Source of the DNA: Chrysopilus asiliformis
Taxonomy: Eukaryota; Arthropoda; Insecta; Diptera; Rhagionidae
Direction: 5' to 3'
Length of the DNA stretch: 64,000 nucleotides
Assembly (NCBI GenBank): GCA_964034945.1
Contig: OZ035962.1
Location: 16,301,388-16,365,387, forward strand
Shown: positions 37,787 to 48,768 of the stretch, in pieces
Position numbering within the stretch: position 1 is the first letter of the stretch
Layout of the letters: each line of letters begins with the position of its first letter
Translations under genes and position numbers: made by a program
The notes under the pieces: generated by a model
Database searches by the model: none
The model's input: only the letters and a program-made list of their open reading frames with translations
Told to the model about the DNA's origin: nothing

Positions 37787-40261
37787 CCAAATGACTCTAA
37801 TTAGGAGCCTATTGCAAGCCTAGGTATTTTCTTGGAAAAGTGTTGAAAAATTTTGATTTTGCTAATCCGCGAAAATGAAATCTTAAGTTTAATTCTGACG
37901 AAAATATAATATAAACGAACCCACATTGAATTTAATTAAGTGTTTTTCTTAATTTATTTTTAATCTAGTATGAATAAATTCTATGGATCCCTCTTTTTTA
38001 TATTAAAGCATTTTTCTGACAAAACTTGTGAGAAAAATCTTTGGCTTTTTTTAAATAATAAACCCTCGGTCTCATCTAACGAAACAAAGTTCTCTAGCAT
38101 TCTAATTAGAATCCCAAAAATGGTTTAAATCAATTGCGAAAAATGTCAGAGTTTTTCGTAAATTTAAATGCTAATGAGACAAACGAAATTATAAGACACA
38201 TGTTACCTTCACCCATAAATACGGCCGTAATTGCAGACAGAAAAACGAAAAATGACAAAACAAATAAATAAATTTTTCATATGATCCCAAGTCGATCATA
38301 ATTCTTGTGGGTCGTCTTCAATGGCCACAGATCGTAAAGATCATAACGTGTTCGCGCGTATTATTGTACTCTTTATAACATACTAACCATCATAATTTGT
38401 TTCTTTTCTCAACTAACAAAACTAAACAAAATAAATCAAAAAGAAAAGAACCCCGGCATATAAAAATGAAATGGATTGAAATGATGAAGCGCCTTCTTAC
38501 TACCTTTAAGCTACGTGTATTCTATGTTTTATGCTGGCATTATGCTTACTTTAACTACTTTACTAACCGTGGTAGAGGTTGTGCCTTGTCCAATCTAAAA
38601 TCTACCTCTACCTCTATCCAGACCATAGGAATTGATGCGGTTTGTGGCGCCACACGGCTGAATTGAATCCATGTTGATGCGCATACCTGTCCAAAAAATA
38701 TTAAAAACTGAAATCGAGGGAAAAAACACAACCCACCGTGCAGAAGACTGGAAAGACTTGAATACGAAGTCGTTATAACCGAATTTCTCATAAATTAGTG
38801 CAGCAGTTCAAGGATTTCCAAGTGCCAGCTTCAGTGGACAGCTCCAGAAAATTAAATCTTATAGAAGACACTTGAACGTTTCTAAAAAAAATCAGTCTGG
38901 AACATTGGAGGTGTAAAGAGATGCCCTTGCATAATAACATTAGACTATTTGAAAATGTGTAAAAACAAAAACTCTGTCCATCCAGAAAAAAAACAGACTT
39001 TTTCTAATTAATTAGAAGTTTTGTGTTTTTGAGTTTTAGAAAAGGGTCCAAACAGTACTGACCAAACACTCGTCAGATGTGAAAGATCATCATTCTCCGA
39101 GGTTGACTGACACAAACACACGTCCCAAATGTAAATTCGAATGTCCAGAGGGATCTTCAAAATCAAAATCTTAAACGATCTAAGATGATTTTTGGTAGGT
39201 AAGGCAATATTTTTTTCTTACAGGTAAAATTAACATATAATAACCGGGCATATAATCGTGAAAGAGGAGAAACCTGACAACATGTAATTTTCAACACCTC
39301 GTTTGAGACTTAATACCTTTTCTTGTCCAACGTCTTTGGCTCTTAAAAACCTTCTTTTTTTTTGCTTTTCTCCAATTCTTCTTAGTTTTGTTAACTCTGA
39401 TTTTTTGGGGCCTACAAATATTTAGTGTAGTGAAACGTAGGATAGTTTAATACGGGATCCCTTGATTTAAATAGCGATCACTTTCGGTTAGTTTTAGTTG
39501 ATTGGACCTCGTTCTGGTTATAGATACACGACAGAGGTGAGCATAAGTTAAATCAAGGGATATCCAAAGGTTGTTGGTGTTTTTTTTTCTCACGGCTTTA
39601 TCTTGAACACGAAATAAATCCTAATGGGTTTTAAAGGATGCCACCTTTTCTAGCAGTAACCACAAACTTTTCTATCGTTAACGTTTATGACATTTTTTCG
39701 GGGTTTTAATATCATTGGGTCCTGGGAAACTACTCTTGACTAATGGCTGCCAATTAACCCCGTCGAAGCATATCTTGGAGGTGATTACAGAAATCCTAAT
39801 TAGCCACCCGCGATGTGCCTTGAAATTTGTGAAAAACGAAAGAGTTGCTTAACCACATGACGAGGATTGGTTTTTTGGTTTAGATCTAAAATCGATATGC
39901 CAATTAGGTCGTAAATTGATGTCTTATCTAAGAAGTTTTGGCGATTGAAAAAAACGTTTTTAGCAGAAACAATATTTCAAATTTTTTACCCAAATGTCGA
40001 AAATTAATCATTTTTGATTTTTTAAATTCAAAATTTAATACACGGTTCCCATCACAAATAGTTTTATTTCACCAAACTTTCTTACTTCAATATTTTATAA
40101 AATGTTTCAAGTTAAGAAATACATTTTAATGAAAACCTACAATAAAATGTAACTGTCAATTTTTGTAGGGTATCAGTTTTTATGAATAGTATGAATTTTT
40201 TTTCCATTTACATTTTCAAAGATATCCCTTTTTCAAAGATAAAGATTTGAGACTATAGCAT
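37787..40261. other. Gene-free stretch
   Basis: No repeat pair or domain was recognised. An 89-codon plus frame at 38397 and an overlapping 78-codon minus frame at 38555 have no match I know. Confidence 0.5.
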
Positions 40262-40749
40262 TCAGCACCGAGACAATTTTAAGGAACCGGGTTTCGGTGC
40301 TAGAATCTTCGAGAACCGGGTACCCGGTTCTGGAACCGGTGCTGAAAATGTAAATAAAAAATAAGAAATTACCAATAAGAAATTACAGTTAAAAAATTCA
40401 CTTTTTGAATAACTCTTTGGCATTAGAAGAAAACATCATATTTGATTTTTGAAGTGAAAACTTCTTTAGCGGCGTTGTGAGTGATTTCAAACTCGATGAA
40501 ACGAAAAAGCGACAGTAAAAAGAGATAGGATATTTTAGCCTACGAGAGAATGAGATAGAATACAGATGGGTGCCAGTCAATTTATCGTAAACAAGTTTGA
40601 TGGGAAGCGGGAAGGGGTAGGGGAAGAGGGCGGGGTACGGGAAGGGAAAGGGGAGAAGGGAGAAGTGTTAGGAGGGAGGAAGTGGAGAGAGGAGGCGATA
40701 AATTATGTTTCGTCATAAATTGCAATATATACATATCTACTCGTATATA

Positions 40750-41010
40750 AATAAAAATGGATGTTTTATTGTTTGTCTGCCTGCCTGAGATTACAAAACT
40801 CAAAAACTACTGGACCGATTTTTATGCGGTTTTTTGCAGAATAATCTGTGTTGCCAGGAGCAGGTTTTTAGCTATGTAGATTTTCAAAATTCGAAACGGA
40901 AGGTCCTGTAAGGATAATGAAAATATCCTTTTTCCCATTTTTCCCCGGAAAAATTTGCATTTTAGGGTTTTTGGGGTCGCTGATCACGAATCCGGTATTA
41001 GATTTTCAAT
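40750..41010 (+). mobile_element. Interspersed repeat tail of the ACTACTGGACCGATTTTTAT type
   Basis: TTTGTCTGCCTGCCTGAG, ACTACTGGACCGATTTTTAT, AAACGGAAGGTCCTGTAAGG and TCGCTGATCACGAATCCGG share words with 23800-24200. There the wording is GCACTGATCACGAATCTGG and GTCCTTTAAGGATGACGC. The 122-bp array at 20 kb uses related words (TCCGGAAAA, CAGCGACCCC). Confidence 0.5.
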
Positions 41011-41185
41011 AAAAATATAATATGACTTTTGAACCTGGTACCAATATTATAATAAATAAACGCTATAACTACCCCACCCCTGATACCGCATTCGTCTCAT
41101 TCTCTCGCTGTTTAGTTTTCCTGAGGTTTCACTTCTACCGCGTGTGCACTGCACACACATGTTTTTTTTTTCATCGAGTGTATGA

Positions 41186-41562
41186 CCATAGTTTAACTAG
41201 TTAGGACACCTAGGGATTTTTCCGTGTACCTACGTTGGAGTAAAGATAACCGATATACTCGTGGACGCGGTTTTTCCTTCTTTCCTATGCGTAAATTACC
41301 AACAAAACACAACACATGTAAAACCTAGCCACATTTTCATACACCACCAACACATGCAATCTTCCGACAGCGGAAGATTGTCGGAAGATTGCATGTGTTG
41401 GTGGTGTATGAAAATGTGGCTAGGTTTTACATGTGTTGTGTTTTGTTGGTAATTTACGCATAGGAAAGAAAGAAAAACCGCGTCCACGAGTATATCGGTT
41501 ATCTTTACTCCAACGTAGGTACACGGAAAAATCCCTAGGTTTCCTAACTAGTTAAACTATGG
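41186..41562. mobile_element. Foldback element with ~184-bp arms
   Basis: The arms 41186-41370 and 41379-41562 are inverted copies with about two differences, separated by under 10 nt. The element begins CCATAGTTTAAC and ends GTTAAACTATGG. TATGA flanks both sides (41181-41185 and 41563-41567), a 5-bp target duplication. The same 63-codon frame appears on both strands only because of the palindrome. It is non-coding and probably young. Confidence 0.85.
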
Positions 41563-42259
41563 TATGACAGCAGAAAGAGGAAGTAAGACAACAAAACCAA
41601 TTTCTATAGTGTAGTGCTTACTCTAGTGGAAGTTAATGAGGAAAGGTCTTATTTTCCATTCTATATAATAGTTGTTCCCTGCCTATACATAAAAAAACCA
41701 TTTTAACTTTACAGGAAATTTAATACTTTCTGTGAGCGCATATAAATCTATTATATTGTCGTTGTTTTAAAGAGACTTTGTAAAGAAAATGTAATCGGAT
41801 GGCTTAATTTTGCATTAATCTTTTAATTTACAGTTATTATTAACAGAAATATGTACTTACAACGAACGAACAGCAGCGAACGAACAGTATTTTGATATTT
41901 TAGCATGTAAGAAATTGCTTGCTTTCAGCACCGAAAACCGGGTAATTTTACCCAATTCAAACCCGGTTTTCGGTGCCAGAAAATGGCCGGGATTCCCGGG
42001 TACCCGGGTTTCGGGTACCCGGGATTGAATGCTCTATTTGAGACCCTTTTTTAATTTTTATATGAAATTCCACTCTTTTTTTTATTCTTTTAAATTTTTT
42101 TCTTTATTTTTTGTTAGTTTTTAGGCGATTTGCCAAAAAAAGATGCGATAGATTTTCGCAATCTATGAAAGATGAACCCTCAACGGAAAACGTTAAAAAA
42201 ATTGCGTTTCTGACCCTCTTTCCTGATAGTTCATAAAACAGTTAAAATATTTTTGTGAA

Positions 42260-42935
42260 ATTTACCTCCACTCAATGGTCACAGTTTTTGATGACATCTC
42301 TGCATAATTGCTCCTCGATCCCACAAATATGAATTTTTATCTCATCCTGCAGCTGTTGAATTGTTTTTGGCATGTTGGCATATACTTTCTATTGAGATAA
42401 TCGGAAAGGAAGAAGTCCAAAAGCTTTAAACGGTACGATCTTGGTGGCCAATTGACTTCGCTGTTTCGAGAGATGATGTGATCTGGCAACTTCACATTCA
42501 ATAAAGCCATTGTTGCATTGGCTGTATGGCATGTGGCGCCGTCCTGTTGAAACCACAAATCATCGACATCCATTGCATTCAATTCAAGCCATAAAAATAT
42601 AGTTATCATGGCACGGTAGTGCTCACCATTCACCGTAACAGAATTCCCGGCACCATTTTCAAAGAAAAACGGTCTGCAGCAATGTTTTCGGTTGAATGGT
42701 GTACACGAGCGCGCAATGGTGTTTTCACCTCTACTACCAAGTCAGTTTGTTAGAATATTTCAGCAATTTTTCCAATTGCACTCTCGGTTGGTCGACTATG
42801 CTCACCAAAAAATCACATTTTTGTTTGAACGCCCGTTTTCGTAATAGGTTTCAATAACTTTAACACGTTCTATTGTTAATCTTTCCAAGGTTGAAATTGC
42901 CAAAGAGTGAACTTGTCAAACCTGAAAACAGATTT
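42260..42935 (-). mobile_element. DD41D mariner relic, internally deleted and frameshifted
   Basis: Read from about 42935 downward, the minus strand gives an N-terminal part (TLERLTIERVKVIETYYENGRSN), then stops. An HSRPTESAIGKIAEI segment follows, then a jump to an FFENGAGNSVTVNGEHYRAM-like part. The remaining frame at 42633-42337 contains WFQQDGATCH and NWPPRS. Its two Asp residues, D31 and D73, are separated by 41 residues, matching DD41D. The C-terminus shifts frame near 42400. The terminal repeats were not delimited, so the ends are approximate. It is an old, inactive copy. Confidence 0.75.
42337..42633 (-). pseudogene. DD41D mariner transposase catalytic fragment
   Basis: The 98-codon fragment carries MNGEHYRAMITIFL, then WFQQDGATCHTANATMALL with catalytic D31, then HIISRNSEVNWPPRS and LLDFFL with D73. 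The normally conserved CDLTPLD reads YRLKLLD, so the motif has decayed. The remaining C-terminal residues are out of frame relative to the family. It belongs to the same group as the remnant at 30789-31160 but is a different copy. Confidence 0.8.
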
Positions 42936-45900
42936 AGAAAATCATAATGGGATTAAGCTTCAATCACTTTTAAAATCAGTCAAATTGGAACACTCGATAC
43001 TAAAGTACAGTGCAGTGAGACCACGTTGTCTCACGCGGCCTGAAGAGCCTATTTTAATGTGAGACCACGTCCGTTTCCCATGTCAGTCAACGTGTTAAAC
43101 CAGAAAACGCATTTTAATGGAATTTTCGGTATTGTACCAAAAAAAATCTCATTTTTGTTTGAACGAGAATATTACGAGGAAAATATGAGGCGTTGAGAGC
43201 AAAAATAGTCCAACCCACATGTCGAAATCGTGATTTTTTTGTGTTTGAACCGCTATTGCAAGTGAGTTTTTAGATAAAAATGTTTGGATGCACAATAGAA
43301 CTTTTTAACATCGAGTAATAAAGACCCATAGATATACTAGGTCGCTCGATTTGCTGTCTCAAATGGTCCCATTTCAATACAGTTCAGTGAATCAAAACGA
43401 GTCAAGTAAGAGCAAGATAACCGTATGAAAATAAATATAGTCCTCTCGTTTAAACCGTGAGCTGTCAAAGGAAAATAGACTTTCGGAATGGTGTTGGCGC
43501 CTAAAGTTATTTGTTTGCGCCTAAAGTTAGTCTCAAACTTGTGAAATTTGAATTTCGCGGCAGACGAAATTTGAATTTCTCGACCTTATACAGTTCAGTG
43601 AAAGCGTTCAAGTAAGATAAAGATGGAAATACTTTTGGGACCATTTTTCAGCAGAGCTTTGTATGGGGACAGTTGTTCTATGTTATATAGTTCTGTGTAA
43701 AGACCACACAAATATTTTTCTCCAGAAATTTACATTCAATAATAGTACAAAAGTGGAAAAGCTCCAAAAAATTGATTATGTGGCTTGGACCACTTTTGCT
43801 CTCAACGTTTCATATATACTTTAAAAAACATACTATTTTCCTGCGTGTTACCTCCCGAAAATACAAGGTGAGTTTTTTTTTAAATACCAGGCACTTTTCT
43901 GGAAAACGGTGCATGATAGAAGATAATCACCTTTTAGAAATGTTGTTAAGTATCTGTAGGGCATTGTGATACGAAAAGCACTGCTAGGTTTAATGAGAAT
44001 TGACCAATTTGTTTGAATTCTGGTTGTAATTAAAATAACATACGAGTTCCAGCAGGTGCCAATTTTGATTTTTTGATATTGTCACCGTATTTGACTATCA
44101 AAATTATGTTTTTACATTTAGGGTATAATTTTTTTAGTGCGTAGTTTACTTTTAACAGTATAGCTATATAAAATCTTACAATCCTCGTAGAATCATAAAA
44201 TTTTAATTTCAGCTTGAACAAATGATTTTCCTCAATCATCATGGTTATAAAATTGCACTAAAGTTGTAAAACCGATTTCTGCGAAATCTATTAAACAACG
44301 GCATTGAGAAATATTTGCAAAATTAAAAACACGAAAGATTTTTTTTATTGCTGTCATTTCCATGTCACATATTTAAAATTCCTTCTCACAAAATGCTCCG
44401 TGTAAGAAAAACTATAAAAAATCGGAGTAAAAAATTAATTTACCATTTGTACAAAGCATTCCAGCACGTCTTTTTTCAATTTGATCAGATAATTTTATGA
44501 ATTTTACACCTTTACCGGTGAAAAAGGCATTTTTTAGGCGAAAGATAATAAAAAGACGAAATATTGAGCCTCTATACACGTTCAAACAATAAAAAGACAA
44601 ACTACGTTAATGGCTCAATTTTATTATCTCCTGGTTCGCTGATTAAATGAACATTTTGTTTATGATCGAGCATTATTAATGTTATTATTGAACATTATAT
44701 GGGCTTTCATTGGAAATACCTCACTTTAACATGGACTTTTATTACAGTTGACCAGCGACAACACTCCAAGAAATTGGAAACCAAAGGCTAAGAATTTAAA
44801 AAAAAAAAACGAAAAAAAGAAATAATAAATGGAAATGAAAAACGATCAGATTAAAGCCTTGCTGAAGATGATGGAAGTCTGTCCATCAAAAAAATGTTGA
44901 AAAATGCTGTAAAACGTCGAAATGTGTGACACTCTAACGACTAAACAAATTGACTTTGTCTCGCCAAATGACTTTGACTCCTTGAAAATCGTTCCTTGTT
45001 ATCCAGAGAAGGTTCTTTTCCTCACCTCGCTTTTTTGTTGCTGAGTGTTTGAGATTTTAAAGATCATTTTTTACTTTTAGCAGACAAAAACTCCCTGGAG
45101 GGTCGTCAAAAAAGACAACAGAATCATTACCGGGTTGTGAAGATCATTTTTTTTCGTCTTTTTGCCAGTTTCCTTAATGGAAAGGGCTCCAGATTCGTAT
45201 TCATTCCTACAGCCATGTCCATTTTGAAGAAAAACAACAAGATGAGTTGTCAAAATTACGTTTTTTGTCCGCAGGCGCCTGGCTTTCAGCAAAGATCACT
45301 AGCCTAGCCAATTTTTGTTGGTCAATTAAGGTTGGAAGTTTACTTTTAGAGTAAATATGAATGAAAGGTGGCATCCATTTCTATCCTCATTAATTATCCC
45401 GGGAATTACACGGTTTTTTGTTAGTCTGGATGAGATTGTTTGGTTAAGGACCAAACCGGAGTTAGTTGGCAAGCTTAATCGTTCTGAGATACGTTGTTTT
45501 AAATTACGCTGTGGAAATAATTGCTGTTAAAAAGAACACCACTAAAAAATTTAACTAACAATAATTGGTTATAAAAACATAACTCTTTAGGGAGGAGAAA
45601 AAAAAATCAAAAAAAAATTGTTCATACAAAGTGTTGTTGAATTGGAATGCTTTTTCAATTGAATTAACATTTAAAGGACTTTCACTTCATCTTAAACTGT
45701 AAACTTTTTTGACTTTATCAAGGAAATGTTGGCATTTCGTACATATATATATATATATATTTTAAATTTATTTCTGTGGTTTCATTTGAATTTTTTTATC
45801 AGAGTAATGAAATTTTAGAAAACTTTGACCTGATATTGAACAATTTGTCTTTTGATAAGTATTTAATAAAGCAATTTAAAAAAAACACAAGTTTTTTGTG

Positions 45901-46801
45901 TTATTTTTAGTATTGTAGAAATAGGGGAAATTTTTCAGAAAGCAGGGGAAACAGAAGATTTTAAAAAAATGCGGACAAAAATGTTTGGTGTCAATCTGTA
46001 ATGGCTTAGTGTGATTTTCTGTCTGTTCGCCTACAACTTGAAAACCACTGAACCGATTTGGATGAAACTTTCAGGGGAGCTTACTGGCGTCAAAGAACGG
46101 GGTTTAGGCCACAAGTTAACAAAAGGTTCCAAATCCCATCCCTGCTAACTCCTGTACCAGAAATCTGAATTGAAAAAAAATCCCAGAAGCACTTGTAACA
46201 GGTACAAATTTAGACCGAATTATTAATTGTTTGTAACAAATTGGGTTTTTGGCTTTATTCCCTTAATATTTTTATTGATACTTTTAAGGATATTATTTAT
46301 GTTTTGGAAACTTCAAATATTTTGACGTAGTTTAGTGCCAGGCTGAAGGCCGAGATGAATTGGGGCGGGCAGGGTAGGGGTTGAACCACATCACAGTCAG
46401 GGGCGAAGCCAGTTGCCAAAGAACAGTAACACAAAATTTACTTTCCTTGACGTTTTGATTTTATAAAATAGACACTCATCTTGTGGTGGTTTTGGTGCAT
46501 TTTGAAATCATCATCGAAGGCCCTGAGCGGCCTTCGCGGCCCTGAGCCTTTCACTTACCTATTTCGACAATTTTCAATCACATTTAATCAAAAGTACTGA
46601 AAAATATTATCTTTTTTTCACCAAAAAAACCCCCCTATTCTGATATACGGCCTTATTCTTATTTATTCGATATTCATTCAATAAACATTCGATACTCGAT
46701 AGTTAGTATTTTTTTTGTTTAAGTTCAACCGAGACTACCGATTCGCAACGTCTTCGATTTTTGCTGCTCTGTGATTCGATCGAGTGACTGACGTATATGC
46801 C
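42936..46801. other. Gene-free stretch
   Basis: 43000-43620 has repeat-like fragments (GTGAGACCACGT twice near 43016 and 43060; TACAGTTCAGTGAA twice near 43379 and 43589). A (TA)n run lies at 45745. A decayed tail with ACTGAACCGATTTGGATGAA is at about 46015-46150. Confidence 0.55.
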
Positions 46802-47241
46802 GGAGCCCAATGAACGCAACGCGAACGCAGAAACTGTCACTTACAAGTTTGTTCCATAGAAATCATTTGACAGTGAACGCAGTGAACGCAACTACAACGC
46901 AAAACTTTGCAAACTTCTAACTTTGCCGCAGCAATTCTCCGTTGACATAGACAGTTCATAAAGTGAGGTTGGGGAAATGTCGTTCGAAGAAAAATTGATA
47001 AAAATTGATAACATACAAATAACAAAGATAAAAACCAACAAAACAAATTATCACTTCAAAATTATCCATTTTTGTAATTTTGCCAACTTTATACCACTCA
47101 ACTTATTATACCACTTTATCTCGTGAAGTGGTGTCACTTGTACCACTTCACGAGATGCCATTGGGCTCTGCCGCTGAAATGTTGCGCTGCGTGACAGTTC
47201 ACAGCGTTGCAGCTGCGTTCGCGTTGCGTTCATTGGGCTCC
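46802..47241. mobile_element. 440-bp inverted-repeat element just downstream of Doc
   Basis: GGAGCCCAATGAACGCAACG at the left and its reverse at 47222-47241 continue into GCGAACGCAG, giving about 29 matching bases. A second internal inverted repeat (TACCACTT...AAGTGGT) lies at about 47090-47156. No target duplication could be fixed. It is non-coding. Confidence 0.75.
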
Positions 47242-47877
47242 AGAGCTTAAGAGGTTGGAATTGCTCGCTGTAATTTTCTTGCGTTTGGTATTGGCCGCTA
47301 TTGGCAAGAAGGCGTTGAGTCATTTTTCACTACGTTATTCACAAAACTACAAAATAAAGCATTAAAAACAATGAGCTGGCCTCAAAATCGATGCTTCCGC
47401 CGTTTTTAAGACTATCAGTTGCGTTGCGAATGGAATCGAGCGCGTTAAGTTTGGCATCTTAACGCAAGTATCTCAGAATAGGGGTGAATGTCTTCAATAA
47501 AAACTTCGTTATTCATGTTGATAAATCTAAGATTTATTTATATTTTATTCAGCAAGCTTTAATATTTGTAAAACAATATACAAAAATAGTTTATATAAAG
47601 AGTATAAACAGGAATTCAGACAATTTTAACTACTAAATTTTCATCAATTTAGTATTTTTTTTAAATGTGTGTTTTCTTCACTTTTTACAATATTCTAAAT
47701 AATAAACTAAAAAATTATAATTACAATTCAATATGAATTTAAAAATACTGAATTAAGTATTGTGTATTCCTTCGGCTAAACTAAATTCTAAATCCACTTC
47801 AAAATTGCACTTAAAGAGAAAATAAATCTTAAAAATTAAAAGTAATTTACAATTCATGAGTACAATTTGTACAAAGT

Positions 47878-47883
47878 TTTATT
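47878..47883 (-). promoter_or_regulatory. Candidate polyadenylation signal for Doc
   Basis: AATAAA on the minus strand lies about 80 nt beyond the Doc stop codon. Other copies lie farther downstream, near 47530, so this is only the first candidate. The motif is common by chance in AT-rich DNA. Confidence 0.3.
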
Positions 47884-47964
47884 TTTCGGTGTTAATTAGA
47901 GAGCTTTGCAGGACGCAGATCTCGATCGAGTTGTTCCTGGATTAAAAATAATAAAGAGTGTCAT

Positions 47965-48768
47965 TCAGTGATCATCGCCCAGGATAGCGGATATGGTGAA
48001 ACTGGTTTTTCGCGACACCTTGCGGTCCTCGCCGGATTTGAAATTAAGGCTCGGCGATCTCTCTATTGCAGGAGCGATGTCGGCCGGAGCGGGGGATCCA
48101 GTAAAGCTTTTCATGTCACACATTTGCGGTGAAAGGAATTCACCTGGAATGTGTCGTAGTCGCGGCGATAGACCGCAGGGTGGAGCGATTGGACCATGCG
48201 TTGTTGCTGCAGGAGGGTAGAAGTGGCCTGGATATGGAGAACGTCCAAAGTACGAGCACGCAAGATCGACCAGTGAGGGATTGATAAATCCCTGCATGTT
48301 CTGATGAATGTGTTGAAAGAACATGTCGCCTCGAATCCGCAGACCAGGTGGATGATGATATGGTGGATGTCGCATGTCATCGAGGCCGGGGTTGGCGGGT
48401 GAACTAGCGCCACTAGAGCTTCCGCTGATCGAGAGTCCACTGTCGTCTAACGAAGACACCGAACATGCTGAACTGTTGGATCGCATTCGCTTGATGTTGG
48501 AAGGATTGTCGATTTCGTAACCAGGGCCAAGATCATCCGGTGATCTCAGCTTTTCCGTCGTAGAACCAGACGAAGTTAGAGAGGATGACGCGGAAGATGA
48601 TGTATTTGACATCGTCGCTACCTTGATCGGTGATCCAGACGATGATGATATTTGCTGTTGGTCAGAGGATGACGAAGTTATTTTCCTCTTGCATCGCGAT
48701 TGACCTGTTTCTCGAAACCCTTTCGCGAATGGATTATTATCGATCTTCAATTTCGTGATGCGATCATT
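47965..48768 (-). CDS. Doc: Doc terminal exon: end of T-box and C-terminal region
   Basis: The exon begins [17 protein letters not shown] directly after a TTTTTCAG acceptor and runs 267 codons to TGA at 47965-47967. After the CKRK basic patch the protein is Ser-rich (about residues 30-75 of the exon). A His/Pro-rich part, a [15 protein letters not shown] segment and a run of SP-containing motifs follow. The protein ends with [13 protein letters not shown], and FTISAIL matches the FxIxxIL pattern of eh1 motifs that bind Groucho/TLE. An ATG five codons upstream of the acceptor lies in the intron and is not the start. Confidence 0.92.
   Translation of the reverse strand, partial: NDRITKLKIDNNPFAKGFRETGQSRCKRKITSSSSDQQQISSSSGSPIKVATMSNTSSSASSSLTSSGSTTEKLRSPDDLGPGYEIDNPSNIKRMRSNSSACSVSSLDDSGLSISGSSSGASSPANPGLDDMRHPPYHHPPGLRIRGDMFFQHIHQNMQGFINPSLVDLACSYFGRSPYPGHFYPPAATTHGPIAPPCGLSPRLRHIPGEFLSPQMCDMKSFTGSPAPADIAPAIERSPSLNFKSGEDRKVSRKTSFTISAILGDDH

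Larger units (their letters stand above)
40262..42030. mobile_element. Possible element bounded by CAGCACCG / GGTACCCGGG-rich ends
   Basis: At 40262-40343 a palindromic block starts CAGCACCGAG and ends GGAACCGGTGCTG. At 41926-42030 a second block contains CAGCACCGAAAACCGGGTAA and CGGGTACCCGGG words. Short outer words (ATAGCATTCA near 40255 and, reversed, AGCATTCAATCCC near 42030) may be the two ends of one element. It would then contain the repeat at 40750 and the foldback at 41186. Subterminal GGTACC-type repeats are seen in hAT-like elements, but no target duplication was found. Confidence 0.35.

Noticed and set aside
41261..41487. Nearly identical 63-codon frames on both strands
   Set aside because: They arise because the foldback element is a palindrome.
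47993..48440. Frames overlapping the Doc terminal exon (plus 75 codons, minus 109 codons)
   Set aside because: They are shadows of the real coding frame, which has the T-box end and a proper splice acceptor.
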